Part shown: positions 24,350 to 37,637 of the stretch, one piece after another
How the letters are laid out: each line of letters starts with the position of its first letter
Position numbering within the stretch: position 1 is the stretch's first letter
Assembly: GCA_022393335.1 (NCBI GenBank)
Contig: JAJEKB010021919.1
Coordinates: forward strand, 122,574 to 186,573
DNA: 64,000 bases
Source of the DNA: Macrotrachela quadricornifera
Taxonomy: Eukaryota; Rotifera; Eurotatoria; Philodinida; Philodinidae
Direction of reading: 5' to 3'
Program-made: the position numbers and the translations under genes
Notes under the pieces: generated by a model
Told to the model about the DNA's origin: nothing
Seen by the model: the letters and a program-made list of their open reading frames with translations, nothing else
The model's database searches: none

Positions 24350-25338
24350 TTTTAGAAATGGTATAATCATGCAATCTCTAACACACGAGAATCTGAAATT
24401 CGAGAAATTGATTTTGGTGAAAAGAAAAGAAAAGATTAAGTTAATATTTAAAGGTTTAAACAAATTATAGAAACTAATAGAAGTCGTTACTTTATCATGA
24501 CTGTACTGTAAATAGACATTCATCAATCTCTCTTTAGGTTTACTAAACTAAAAATATCAATGTCAGAGTTAGATTAGTTTAATTGTATATACTCAAAACT
24601 TAATCTACAATGAATAGGCTAAATAAAACATCGGAAAGAAGAGTGCTGGCATTACTAATTAGAAGAATAAGGATAGAGATTGAACTAATGGGCTAAGAAG
24701 ATTTGAGTAAATTATTGAACTCTACAATGAACCGTATAACAAAAGTACGATATAGCAATTAAGAATGTTTTCGATATATTGTAATATACTTAATGTTAGT
24801 CTTGGCGATGAGAGAGATGTTGAGAAGAATACAGTTTTTCTCTTGTAATCATTGGTAGAAAAGTCAATAAATAAACTATTGATTTGATCATATTTCTAAC
24901 GCACCATCATTGTCATTTTTAGCTAAAATTCTCTAGCAGATATTTCATGAGCAAAGATAGGACATATGTAATTTTCAAGTATTGAACTGAAGATTGTATT
25001 ACAGGAGGAATGAAATTACAATGTTCATTTCAATCAAGTTACCTTCTATTTCGCCTATGTGACGAATCAATCATCATTTTTAACTATCGTATCTGTAAGA
25101 TCAAAGGTTTTTCGAGAAGAAAAGTAATCTAGACATCTTACTACTAGTTAGTCATCTTATCAACAAATCGTATTGGTTAAATATTACATAGAGAAAGTCC
25201 ATGAATTTGCTCTGACAATCCTTTAAATAAAACATTAGAAAAAAAGAATTTTAACGTCTATTGAAACCTATAAGATGCTTTTTGATACAATTTAAGCGAA
25301 GAATATCAAAATTTTTGTAACAATCTAATAACAATAAC
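24350..25338. other. Spacer between two minus-strand glycosyltransferase genes
   Basis: AT-rich, holding the presumed promoter of the downstream gene and the 3' flank of the upstream one. No exon or repeat was recognised. Confidence 0.45.
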
Positions 25339-26477
25339 TTATCGAACACATATTGGAATCGATTTGCTATCCAAATACGTCTGACAACTTTGTTTCATAA
25401 GCAACAGAATTTGCGGAGACATTCGTTTCACATAAGCATGAACATGTTCATAGTACAAATTTGTCTTTTCTGTGGCATTGACAGCAAAGAAATTAGAATT
25501 GTCAAATCTTAACAAATGATCTTGATTATTTTTTGGCATTGATGTATGACTACAACCAATATCAAACGATCGACAACATCCAATTCGAATATCTATATCT
25601 CGACCACGATTACCTCCAACACTTATTGCACCACGTGTATCATTATTCATAATAACACGATAATAGTTTGCTTCAAATCGAGTAGCATACGAAGAGAGAA
25701 TTGTAAATTGACTATATCCTTCATTTTTAGAGAATTCAACGAAAGCATCATCAAAATTTATTCCATTCCATGCAAACGAAATATAATTGCGAAGATTCTG
25801 ATATGTTTCCCATCGATACCACATAGGCATACGATTAGGCCACATAAAATCGAGATCTAAATCGAATCGCAATGCTATCTAAACAGATAATCAAAAAATA
25901 TCTTTTTTCTTTAAGTATATATCTGGCATCGCCTGATTCGATTATATACAAAAAATATTACCTTATCATGGATATAATGATCACCAGCCATTGGTTTAAG
26001 CATAATGCGTTTATCATTATCCGATGCAAATACACTGTAGAATGGATGCATGAATGAATAGATGAATCCATCAGCATCAATAACCCCGATGTAATCACTG
26101 TCCGATAACCAATCCATATAGAATGTAGACCATTGTTGACGATCATATCCTTTGAGATGAATTCCTTTTTTTGTAAACTCCGGAAGAGCTTCATATTTAA
26201 CAGAATAATTATATTTTTTCAAACATTCGCCTAATACATGATCGTCTCGTGATTCATCATCAAGTACAATCAAGAAGTCAATAATATTTCGATCAACAAA
26301 CATATTCACTGTTGGAATGAGTCTATTTAAAATTATAAAAGTATCATAATTAATGCTTGTTAATAAACATTTCATTATAATTCGATAATGTCTCACAATA
26401 TATAAGAAGAATGTGATGATAAATTTTTGGAAATCGTTTAATATAGCAGAGGATATATTTAGCACATATCTCGGCAT
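25339..26477 (-). CDS. Glycosyltransferase-like protein with DAD motif
   Basis: Two exons, 25962-26477 and 25339-25878, joined in frame over an 83-nt GT-AG intron: 351 residues if the Met at 26477 is used (Met at 26375 is an alternative). Visible features: KCLLTSINYDTFIILNRLIP, FLIVLDDESRDDHVLGECLK, YDRQQWSTFYMDW, then the metal-binding-type VIDADGF with DAD at about 134-136, later DHYIHDKIALRFDLDLDFMW and WYRWETYQNLRNYISFAWN. The order (Asp-rich strand, DRQQW, D-x-D) is that of a GT-A type nucleotide-sugar transferase; the exact family is not named. A weak hydrophobic stretch FIITFFLYIV near residue 19 may be an anchor. Upstream on the same strand lie exon-like remnants (26698-26884) and the second DUF288 gene; the whole may once have been one gene. 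Confidence 0.6.
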
Positions 26478-26697
26478 AAGTAACTTTGTTTTTAAAAGAT
26501 GTAATGTGAAAGGCTTTACAAATACTTACTGACTTATCCTAATGGCCTACGATATTCTCAAAATGAACAATCTCTATTATAATAAAAAACATTTCAAAGA
26601 GATTTTTTATCTTTTAATTGAGGTATGTTTGCAAAGAATTTGTAGAAGTTTTCATTATGCATCTTTAAAAATATTCAAGATTTTATCATTTACTTAC

Positions 26698-26884
26698 GCC
26701 GATACATGTGCTGTAGATATCCTACATCAAATCGAATGATATCCAAAAACTTATCATCATATTCGCATGTTTACATTCGACTATGATAAAAACAGATATT
26801 ATTCATTAATATATCATTTGACAGACCGACGGGAGTACTCAAACCTGATTTATAAACATCATAGTTAGATATTGTTTCATGGGC
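26698..26884 (-). pseudogene. Exon-like remnant between the DUF288 gene and the DAD-motif gene
   Basis: After an acceptor (TATAG at about 26885-26889) the minus strand reads AHETISNYDVYKSGLSTPVG and SNDILMNNICFYHSRM, meets a TAA at 26771-26773, then continues in the same frame with CEYDDKFLDIIRFDVGYLQH and ends at a GTAAGT donor (26697). The peptide looks coding. The preceding exon would enter this frame only from a different frame than its DUF288 part (its last codons before the GTGAGT donor read WSSLQNESA in the shifted frame), so one frameshift plus one stop would be needed. Decayed exon, or unresolved splicing. Confidence 0.4.
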
Positions 26885-26965
26885 CTATATAAACGAATTT
26901 TATCGTGTTTCACAACTTATGAAAACACATTCAAATTGTTGACTTGGCAAAGAATTATTCTTCAC

Positions 26966-29257
26966 TCACCGCTGATTCATTCTGGAGAGATGACCAGAAA
27001 ATGTGCGAACCACTAAGGTAAATTTAGTAATAATGTTAGGAAATGTGTAATTGTATTGAGATAATTCTTTAAACCAGAGTTGAATCAAATAAACATCATC
27101 GATTTCGATGTAACCTCTTTCATACAGATTAGTATATAATTGTTCAGCACGTTTCGTTATACTCGTATGATTACTTGACCAGTTACTTAAAAATTCAATA
27201 AATTTATCAATTTTAAGATAGGAATTTTTCGCCAATCCAACTTCTTCATATTGTACATATTTTTTCTTGATAATGTGAGGACCAGCAAATGCAATTTGAA
27301 GACCAACATCCCACATCAATCGCTATTAATAATATAATGTTATTTTAAAATTCAAATTGAAGATTTTTCATAAATACAAAAGTCATTTCTTCAGAAAAAA
27401 AACGTGAAAATCTAATCTAGTTTTGAAAGTTCATCGGCAGTATATTCGAATATTCTTTATAATGAAGTTAAAAATAACTAGTATTTACCTGCATAGCATA
27501 ACTTCGCCAAATATCCGATAAATGATGTTTTATAGTGATTGGTAGTAAGAGTGTCCATAAAGCCGGACGAAGATGAAGAGTAGCTTGTTCATTGTATGGT
27601 GAAAAAGTACGACGTGGAATGATAAGTTTTACATCTTTTTTAGGATTTTTCGAAAGCTTTTTTAATTGAATCACAGAAGAATCTTGTGTAATTGGTCCGT
27701 TGATTATATCGATATCAGGATGATCTTGAGCAAGAGATTGAATGATGCCAATATTTTTAGTAGGCCAATAACCATGTAATGTCTGATTTTCAGAAATATT
27801 TTTGTACGTATCCTTCAAGAAGAGAATAGACTGTAAATTCTATAATATCTGATCATTGAAAAACTTCCCTGATTGCGGTTTTTCTTTACATATGTATTAA
27901 TACTGTTTTGATTATTTTCTATCGACTGTTATGTACCAAGGAAAGTTTCTAAATTCTGTTCAATGTTAATCTATAATCATATGCATAAACGCAGGACCGA
28001 TTTAAAATCGAATATTCAGAAGTACATTCTTAATATCAAGAATGAGAACAAATTTAGGCACATACTTCACTCTTATTATAGCTTTGAAATCCCCATGTCG
28101 GACCATACGAAAAGGAAACCGTCAGCTTCAGGAAAGTGTGACGATCTCTTGGAAGCATATTTTATCGATTCCAATATTCGATACTTTCTTGTTTTAAGCC
28201 TCCAAACCACGCTCATCGCTTCTTCCTCTTCAATTTTGAAGGCAATGGAATATAACCGAAGTGAAAATAACTCATTAACAAATAGAGATAATTAAAAATT
28301 CGATCTCTTAACATACTCTTTCAAACATAAAATAAAATAAAATATAAAAAATGAAGGCACAAAATAGTTTCGGATTGTATGATCAAATAAGTATGAACAG
28401 CGAGAAAACAAAAGAAATCTCTTATTTTTTTTTAAAAAGGTTTGTTTTGTGAAAATTCATTGAAAAATGTTATCAAAAAAAAAGAACGTATACATGCGAA
28501 TAAAAATATATTAAAAAAAAAAACTTACATTAATAAATTGCAGAGGAAATCCACGTGGCCAAATTTGTTGTGAAGTCGTAAGATAAAATGGTAGTGGATT
28601 GAAAAGTATATTATGATGATTTGGTACGGTTAATGCATCCACTGTCTTATTTAGTGAAAGAAAACGAATACTATCTTCAACTAATAATTCATTATCACTA
28701 TGAAAATCCCAGATAGTTGTTGCTTCATGAAGAATAGCCCAAAGATAACCAGCATTCTTTCGGGCTGCATAGTTATTTTTAGATAATCGACGTAGAATTT
28801 CGAAAAATTTCGATCTTTTTGCAAGTTCATCTTGAATTTTTCCAGTGAGATAGAACACATTTGTTGGAATTTGATCAGTATTTTGTTCGTTTTCAACAAC
28901 AATAACAATACACCAATCTGAAAGTTGCTTAGCTGTTTCGATGATACTTTTCGAAATATCAGCAACAACAATCCAATGATTCTTACAACTTGGTCTATTT
29001 ATAAAGTGCGGAGAGATACAAGGGAGATATTGTCGCATTTCGCTATGTGATTTATTGTTTTTGATATCACTCAGAAGTTGTTGATTGAAAGATTTGATTT
29101 CTTCTCTAGAGAATGAAGATTCGTTTTTCTCAATATTGTTGAAAGATATTAAACGAATAGAACTAGATATGTTGAATTTAATGAATGACATAAACCCAAA
29201 AATCAGTACAATAAAGGTCAATATTAGAAGGGACCAGAGATGTTTCTTTTGTTTCAT
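26966..29257 (-). CDS. Second DUF288 (STELLO-like) glycosyltransferase, three exons
   Basis: Exons 28529-29257, 27489-27830 and 26966-27322, all phase-0 joins with GT-AG borders; 475 residues. N-terminal type II anchor (LWSLLILTFIVLIFGFMSFI), then NHWIVVADISKSIIETAKQL, SDWCIVIVVENEQN, NNYAARKNAGYLWAILHEAT, QIWPRGFPLQFIN, RRTFSPYNEQATLHLRPALW, SDIWRSYAMQ and RLMWDVGLQIAFAGP, colinear with the single-exon paralogue at 22601-24349. The acidic motif, ESDDDN there, is here HSDNE, so a metal-ligand Asp may be lost. The last exon ends in an in-frame TGA, but a GTGAGT donor overlaps it; the carboxy end may be spliced onward or disrupted (see 26698-26884). Function inferred from family: Golgi glycan-related transferase. 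Confidence 0.7.
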
Positions 29258-30639
29258 GGTACGTATATGAATCGAAAAAAAGTTATTCAGAAATCTAAAA
29301 AGATCAACTTATATTTAGATAGGATACTGCATGATTTTTATTTAGTATTTTTACGTTTTCTATCATACTCCGCTGAGTAATAAGATTATGTAGTGTACCT
29401 GACAATAAATGATTTTCAAAAGGCGTAGACGTATAAAATGCTAAGGATTTACTTCACTCTCTTTGTTTTTATTTAATTGTCTTAATGGTTGTTCTCCCTC
29501 CCTTTTTCTAAGAGAAATATAATAAGATTATCTACTTTTTTTTTAATCGTCATAACGTTATTTCAATAATTTTTCAACATTTCATGAGAAACATCGAATA
29601 AGTTACTTAAGTTTGGTCGTCTTTTTCTTTATACACTTATTCTGATAGTTATGAGAGCTGTACTTTTTTAAGTAAAAAAAAATTATATAAGTATTCATAA
29701 GCTGTATTTAATATTTATACTCGTAATTTGAGGAAAATACATGGTACTTCTACTTTTATTTCGAGGCAAATACTTCTATACTTACACTTAAGCCCAAAAA
29801 GTTGTACTTCATAATTTTTACTGAATATATGAACTAATGTTTTTTTTGTGTATTTGAAGGGTTGTTTGGTTTCACTAAAATTTCGGTAGTCACTTATACA
29901 GGGATATAAATTATTATTATCGTTCGTGTTTAAACGACTAGTCTGGGACGATGATTGTGGTCCATTCATAGTCAAAAGAAAAATACAAGAAAATAAGTAT
30001 TCTATATTTGAAGTTACTACCTAGGTAATTAAGAAATGCAGAAAAACGCTTTTATATGCGTCTAAACGCATCCCAGAGCTTAGCGCCTCCAATATTTATA
30101 CCGATGTAGATGCGTTCATTGTGTCATCACATGATTAACCCGTGTAATTCGACTTCCTAAGTTTAAAGATATCTATGGCAATGCTAACAGTTATGCATTT
30201 ATAAAGAAAATTTTATTACCTTTCTTATTCAAGATTTGCTCTTTTATAGTGGAAAATCTCATTTATCTTGAGCTCTTTTTTTAAACTATGGCACATTTGT
30301 ATGAATGAAAATCTTGTGAGATAATCTTAATAAAATATAATTCAATATTTTTAACCTGAATAAAAGAATATTATTCGAACGAAAACACATTGTCATGCCA
30401 TAAATGTCACTACTCTGAAGGTTTAAAGCGATTCACTTTTCTCAGTTAACTCAAGTAAAAATAAGTTTTGTTATCAAAAGATAGCGATTGAACTTTTCTC
30501 TATAAAATTACATATGATCTAATTCAAAAAATCTTTTAGATATATCTGAAAAAAGATGAAAAATAAAGACACATAGAAAGCTGTAAAAAATAACGAGCCG
30601 GCAAAATGAATTCGTTTTTTTATTATTTCATCGTGTTGT

Positions 30640-30725
30640 TGTTACCTGATATATTGTATTTGAAACCAAATACATCATATAATGCAGCATAAAAAGTTCT
30701 ACAATTTTACAAAAAACAAATTCAT
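30640..30725. repeat. Family A MITE fragment
   Basis: GATATATTGTATTTGAAACC, AATACATCATATAATGCAGC and AAAAAGTTCTACAATTTTAC match in order the plus-oriented block of the element at 3834-4307 (around 4012-4080). No opposite arm was found, so this is a solo, eroded copy. Confidence 0.5.
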
Positions 30726-31039
30726 CTTTGACCAAAAAAAATGTTATTTTCTTCAATATTGAAATTAATTTCTTTCTAGTAGTTTTTGAAGACGAATAAA
30801 TTTCTAACTGAATAGATCCTATCCATGATTTAAAATTAACATAATTTCGTTTCGCACCAGTACTTATGTACCACTTCAACTACACATATAATATGTCAGA
30901 GAGAGATACATGTTCATATACACATATATAAACCAATGTAAATCAATGACTTAAATAAGTTGACTTATGTTTAAATAATTTCTGTTCTAGTCCTGGCCAC
31001 CACAACAAATAGAAAAGTATATTAAAAAAAGATAAAACA

Positions 31040-31111
31040 TGTTCTGTGCCTCTGGGATGAGCTGATCATTATGTGAGATTAATGGCGACGCAGTTCGAAT
31101 CTGCGAGAACA
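31040..31111 (+). tRNA. tRNA-like sequence, probably a degenerate tRNA or tRNA-derived repeat
   Basis: A 72-nt stretch has a six-base acceptor pairing (TGTTCT with AGAACA) and a perfect T-arm (CGCAG-TTCGAAT-CTGCG). The D-arm contains GG in its loop but has one mismatch, the anticodon stem has a G-U pair and a mismatch, and the variable region is long. A functional tRNA is doubtful; no isotype is claimed. Confidence 0.2.
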
Positions 31112-33929
31112 AGATGATTTTTTCCCAAAATTTACTTCAAATGCGTTTCTGCTCGATGAATTTTCACATGAGTAGATAGTAAGTTCGATACTTCAATGGT
31201 TATATGGTAGATTTTGAGTAAGCTGCGAGATGGGTGAGGCAGTATACTAAGCGATGAATGACAGATAAACTACAATAATGATTAATAAGTGCGATTCAAA
31301 GGCTGATGAACAGTCACGCGAAATTATTGAAATCCTAGAAAGTAATCGACACTAGACAATATAGTGTTAAATAATCTTTATTAATGCTCTTATTTATACA
31401 AAAGTTTTCTGTAATATCCATAGACAGGAAATTTAGGTTGTACGTAACATTGTATACGGTACCTTCTCGTATTTCAGATAAGACTGTACTAGTCATATAC
31501 GAGAAAAACAGACATAGATTTCATCTAATTCAATTGCTCACAACCTTGCATAGTAAATATATTCTGAAAATGTGAAAATAATTAAGAATTTTTCATAATG
31601 CATACAAATGATATCACCGCATTCAACAATTTATATCGTGTGATCTCAATTAGAGCATGTTCTTTTGACGACAAATGTACCTTCAATAATATTTTGCCTA
31701 TGATTCGATTGTTCCACTATTTATTTAGTCTATAGGATACCTACAACATTTACAGTTTCAACTAAGTAATGTGAAATTAAGTGCGAATAAGAAATCAATT
31801 CCGTATTATATAATAAGGGTATAGATTGTACATGGAATATAGAGTAAGATATGGATGACGAAATTATTATCAAATAGGCTACGAAATATAAAAAATTTTA
31901 CCCAAAAATCTTTAACTAAAGCCTCTAGGTGGTCTTAGTTAAAATTCTCCTAAAGTTTGCCCATTTACTGCCCTTATACCACATACTACATAAAGAAAGT
32001 TGAATTACAGGCTTAATTAAGGAATTTTGTTAACTAATCAACACGGAAAAACTAGTTCTAAATAAAATTTCTGACTAGAATTATGATCCAAAGCTATAAC
32101 TGCTGCTGATAGTTTTAATTTTAGTTCATAATGACAAGCGCTGCAAATATTGATGAATTCAACTTATTCCTTCTGCTCGTAGCTATAACTGTTAGAAAGA
32201 ACTTAACATTGTGCATCAACGAACACTTGTCTCTGAAGCTGTAAGTGAACTCGATTAGTGCTAGATTGAAATGAATAGACAAGATGGTTTTTGTGAGAAT
32301 ATTACTGGTGGCCTGCTTCAGATTGAATCAGAAGATGATCTTATAATCTACTAGATATAGAATTTTTTTTGTTATAAATATGTTGATTGGAAGTTAAAGT
32401 TCTGTTATCATTGTTTAAAAACTATCAATCTTATCTTCTTCTATTTACTTCCGATAATTTAAAGAAACAAAAAACGAACGCTAAAAATTAATTCATCTAA
32501 AATAAAGATCTTCGCTTTTCTCATACATGATATTCGAAATTTGCAGCCTTGCTTCTCTCTATGAAGTTTATCATAAACATGAGCAAAAAAATACAAAAAC
32601 GATTAACAAATTCATCAGTTGCTGCTGGTACTGATCTTTCTAAAAAAAAGTTTATAAATCCGCTCGATAGAATCAGTTATGACTTTAATTATTTCATCTA
32701 TGCAAAACGTATAGATACAAGAAAATGTAGTTCGTCAGTGCATTTTTAAACATGTTAATCAAACTAAATTAATTATTATTTTAACTCAATCAAATCTGTT
32801 CAAAATATTAAAAAGTGGATAGTCATAACTTAGTTTATAACCTTTCATCATTTTTCTTAACTATAAATTTTTTGAAAAGCCATTTTACCATCACATTATT
32901 TCAAATATGTATCTCAAGCATCTTTTTCGTACTTTAATACAAGTATAATACTTTTATTCATGATACTTGTACTTGTTCTAGCATTAATAGACGCATCAAT
33001 AACAACATATATTTAAATTTAGTTTATGGCGACTTTTGCTCACTACAGCAAGTAAAAACACATTTGAATGACTATGACATAGTTACGGTTCGTAAGTGGC
33101 TACTGTACACAGTTGTTTCCATAGCACGGTACAAATACGACACATTTATGTTGTACTGTATAGGAACATCATATACGATGCTTCATTATACCGTAATAGA
33201 ATCATAATACGGTGTATGCCTGTATTGTTTCACTTGAACTATTAGTTATTTCTTTTTTCTTTTTTTTAATTTCCTGTCAATTTCTTAGTTTTCCACTTTT
33301 CTTTCATTTTGTCTTTCAGTTCTCTTCTCATTTTTTTTCTTCTTTAATAATAATGTCACTACTGATTTAATGTCTCGTTTAGATATTTGAAGATCAACAG
33401 GCACATAATTGTATTTATAAATAAAAAAAAATTGAATATCATCCCAATGCCTAGAAGGAAGAGTATGAAATCAAATTATTGAGATAAACAATTTGAAATT
33501 CACTAATCATGAACTAGTAACATTAATCTATGAAACTATTCTGTCTGCCGTCGAAATGATGTAATAACTTTTTTTTATTCAAATAGATAAAGAATAATGC
33601 AAATAGTGACTATATAAATTTAGATAAGAGTCTAATAGCATCATCATCATTTAAATAAGTCAAAACAAACAACTGCAATGCAAGTTAATACCTATAAATC
33701 ATTTTAAAAACAACACGAGCGATAAGATTACTGCTGCACAACTAATGCTCTTACAATTATCAATCGGTCTATGAAAATTATAAATAGAATCATGTTTATA
33801 TGCATAATGTAATAGTACAATGCAATTCTATTATAATCTTCTCAAACAAATTAGTTTCGGAAAAAGCAACCAAATAATATCGTCTCCAGCATAAGATATT
33901 TTTGTTTCAATAATTACAAATATGATTCA

Positions 33930-34400
33930 TGACCACTTTACTGTAAATTTAAGAAAAAAAATTTCTTTTTCATTTCTCAATTATTATGAATTGAATAAAT
34001 AATTCTTCTACTGTAAAGTTAGCAAGACAATAGGTTTTTTTTTCTATTTCTCATCTATCATAAATGCGATCAATAGGCACCGTACGGTTAACTTAGAAAA
34101 AGGAAAAGAAAAGATACATTACCATTTCTCGTATGCCACAATTTCAATACATGGTCATTTTATTCTAAGGTTAGAAGAAGAGTAGATTTTTTTTTTCATC
34201 TATCGTCTATCAAAAATGCCATTAATAGTTCATTTACTGTAAATATAGAAAAAAGGAAAAAAAGTTTTCCCGTATATGACACTTTAAATAAATAATAACT
34301 TTACTGTAATATTGACGAAGAATAAATTCCTTTTGCTACTTGTCGTGTATCATAAATGCCATTAACAGTCACACTTTACTGTAATTTTAAGAATATAAAA
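33930..34400. repeat. Degenerate tandem repeat, unit about 95-115 bp
   Basis: The pair 'TTTACTGTAA ... AAGAA(A)' followed by 'CATCTATCATAAATGC' and 'ATTAATAG' recurs about four or five times (near 33939, 34008, 34230, 34300 and 34377 for the TTTACTGTAA-type word). The copies are diverged and the period is irregular. Confidence 0.45.
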
Positions 34401-37400
34401 TATCTTTTTTTAATGGACATATATGACTACCGAACTCTTTTTTTTTGCTATTGTATGTTTCCACGTTTAGATTTTGTCTGTAACTCAATAACAGTAATAT
34501 AAATATTTAAAGAATGCATCTTTCTTTTTCATATTTTACAACATATAAATTATTTTATATCTCAGTATATATGATACAGATAACTCTTAAATTCTTTGTT
34601 ACTTCTTTTCTACTATATGTTTGGATTTATATATATGTTATATCTCAATATTACAATTGACAGTTATTCATCATCGGCTAATTGCTGTTTATCAATATCA
34701 GCTTAATCTCTCTCTTTATTCCCGTATGCATAATATATGTAACTTATGTTAGAAGTGCATCGAATCGTGCCTAATTATATAAAGATTATAAAATTTCAGC
34801 AAGGAAATTCTCAAAATCAATCAAATTTTTCTATGAATTATAACAAGTTTTATGCGCACACCTCCATATTGTAGTATCACTATATTTACTAAATCTCAGA
34901 GCGTTTTTCTGATTTTATTTACATTTCCATTAGCTGCTGCGTCATATCTGCATACTAAAATAAAATGTGTCGTAGTTTACTGACTAACAGTTCATTCATT
35001 CTTTTAATTTGCACATACAGTTACATATAGCTGATTCAATTGAGCATAACATTTTCGTATATATTCCTTTTTAAGATTATTTCTCGATTAATTTTGATTC
35101 AAGAGCATGTTCCAAAGTCAATCAACGATCTAGGTTGAATCATTCTGAAATGATTTGATCGAGATAATATAGATTCAGGCAATCAGATTGTCAGATCTTA
35201 ATGCTATGGATTCCAAGAACAGATACTACTGACTCAAATAACAATGTGAAGTAGTATTTATTTGATTTAACAAAAAAAAAAATTACAGATTGCCAAGGAA
35301 TAGATTTTCATGGCAATTTTTGAGTGTGTTGTAGCTTTTTCAGGAAAAATGTGTTGCAACGAGCTCCTCATGGCACATTTTAATATGTCGTACTTTGTAT
35401 TGCAAAGTAAAACACGTACGAAACATTTTACCTAAGTGTGCGAGTAAGAAAAATTACTTTATTTTTTTAAATGATACTTACTTTTTCATTATCTGTTGAA
35501 TAAAATCTAAATGAAGAAATGACTCATTTTTATTTATAAGAGGTATAATTTTTGTATGTAGCAAGTTTAAAAGGAAGATTGAAGCTATTCAAATTATATA
35601 AAGATGTGAGAGATTGATTTAAGTCCTCTTCTTTCAAAACATAATCACTAGACTTTCTGTATATGTAGCGGCCTTCTACCACAGTATTATATAAAGTCAA
35701 ATATTTTTTTATGTTTGAAAGAGTGTCAAAGTCTTCAGGTCCTATCAGGTTCCATTTTTTGAATATTTTTCGAGTGAATGATTTTGTTAACCTTTTTCTC
35801 TGCTTGATAGAGAAGAGTTTTTAAAAGAAGAGACTCTCATAGGACCTGCGTCTTGAAATACTCATTCAAACAAAAATAAATTACTATATATATTGAATGC
35901 ATATCCACTGAAAATATTTGCGGACGAAACGAACTATTTCTGGAACTATGTTGGATAAATATCTCGCTTATATGTATAGCCTCTACATATGCTGAAAATT
36001 TCATGCAATTTCATACAACTTGATATTGTGATCGATTTTTGAGAGAGGAATACCTTATAAAGTTTCCCTATGCTTGTGCAGTAAGGCACATTATAATAAG
36101 GATTATTTTATGATTATGTAGAAGTAGTTAATCGATAAGTATACCTATTTAAATAACAAACAGCTATTTACTTATGTTGCTGATTTTTATTTTTGAGCAA
36201 AGGTTGATGAGTTGTACTAATATGAGTAAATAATTATTTAGTCTTATTTTATTAAGAAGCATAACTATTTAGATAATAAATAGTCATCTTCCTTTTGATC
36301 GTTTATATCTTGAAGGTTTTCCTGAGTAAATAACTATTTGATCTCATGGGCTATTTAATCAATATATATATCGTTATTTGACACACTTTTATCTACTTAT
36401 TTATTGTTCCTAATTTATTTTGAGAAAAAAGGATAAGATACTGAATATCTCGATGAAAAGCAATTTAATCTCCGCTGCTATTTAAAAATTTTCACCGCTA
36501 TTGAACAGATATACAGTAAAAAATGAAAAATTGGGATGTACGTTAGATTAAGTTTATCTTAAACAATAAATATTAATCTTCCTTCATGGCAAAATCAATG
36601 AACAGACAAGAATATATAAGTAGGAATAGTAAACAAAGTTCACCTAGAATTAGAGTCTTACTTTATTTTTATTTATAATTAAGAACAAAAATAAATTTTA
36701 TGTTAAAAAAACACATATATAGGATAGGCCAAAATGATGAGAATCTTCGTTATTTAATTTGCAATCGTAGAAATTTTTTTACGGTTAATTAAGGATCATT
36801 AAGGACTACTAAAGTTTTCGAATTAGAGGGAGCAAAAACGTCGTCCTCATGTGTGTCAACTGGGAAATGTCATCTAAAACAAACAAAATAATATTAAAGA
36901 ATCAGATTCTATTCGATATATCGACTATAATTTCATTTATTTCTTTTTAAACATGATCGAAGGAATGAAGAAATTCAATACGAGTTCATGACGAGCATTG
37001 TGAATGTGGTAAATTGTTGTATACTACGACTTACGTTTATAATTCACAATTGTATATACACAAACTGATTTAAAATATCTTTCCTTCTGAAGTGTTCGTA
37101 AACGTTACCGTATTTTACAGACATCTCCTCAAATTCTCTTTATATGTTGGCTTATCATTATACCATTCATTCAACTAAAGATTAAACGGTAATCCAATAG
37201 AAGACCATCTGTATTTAACAAAAATCAGTTCATTGAAAGAAATAATCGATAATTGATTATTACTCTTGTCACTACTAACATCTAATTACATACCATAGCA
37301 GATTTACAGAAAATATACTTTTTGCAGTTATTTCAGTATAGTTCTGTAAGGTTTTCTCTATAGTATCTTGTACTTCTGCTCACCCATAATTTGTAAACCA

Positions 37401-37490
37401 AAAGACAACTAGTGATATCCCAAGCAGTCATAAATATGAAATTAACGCGTTATAACAACGTCTATTTTTCTTTCCTCTAACCCATTCTGC

Positions 37491-37637
37491 ACAGTCAAAA
37501 ATGTCCAAATTTTCGCGTTTTAACAGTTGCATTTTCCTTCCACTTCGACCCATGATAACATTTTGTATAACAACGCGTTTTTTCGCATTGATCCTATACG
37601 CATGTTAAAACTCGAAATTTCGAACATTTTTGACTGT
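37491..37637. mobile_element. Small MITE with about 34-bp terminal inverted repeats
   Basis: The left end ACAGTCAAAAATGTCC at 37491 and the right end, whose complement is ACAGTCAAAAATGTTCG, pair for about 34 bp with few mismatches; total length 147 bp. A TA follows the right end, compatible with Tc1/mariner-type targeting, but the left flank (TGC) does not match, so the target duplication is not shown. Confidence 0.6.

Noticed and set aside
25546..25860. 104-codon plus-strand Thr/Ile-rich frame
   Set aside because: Antisense of the second exon of the DAD-motif glycosyltransferase gene.
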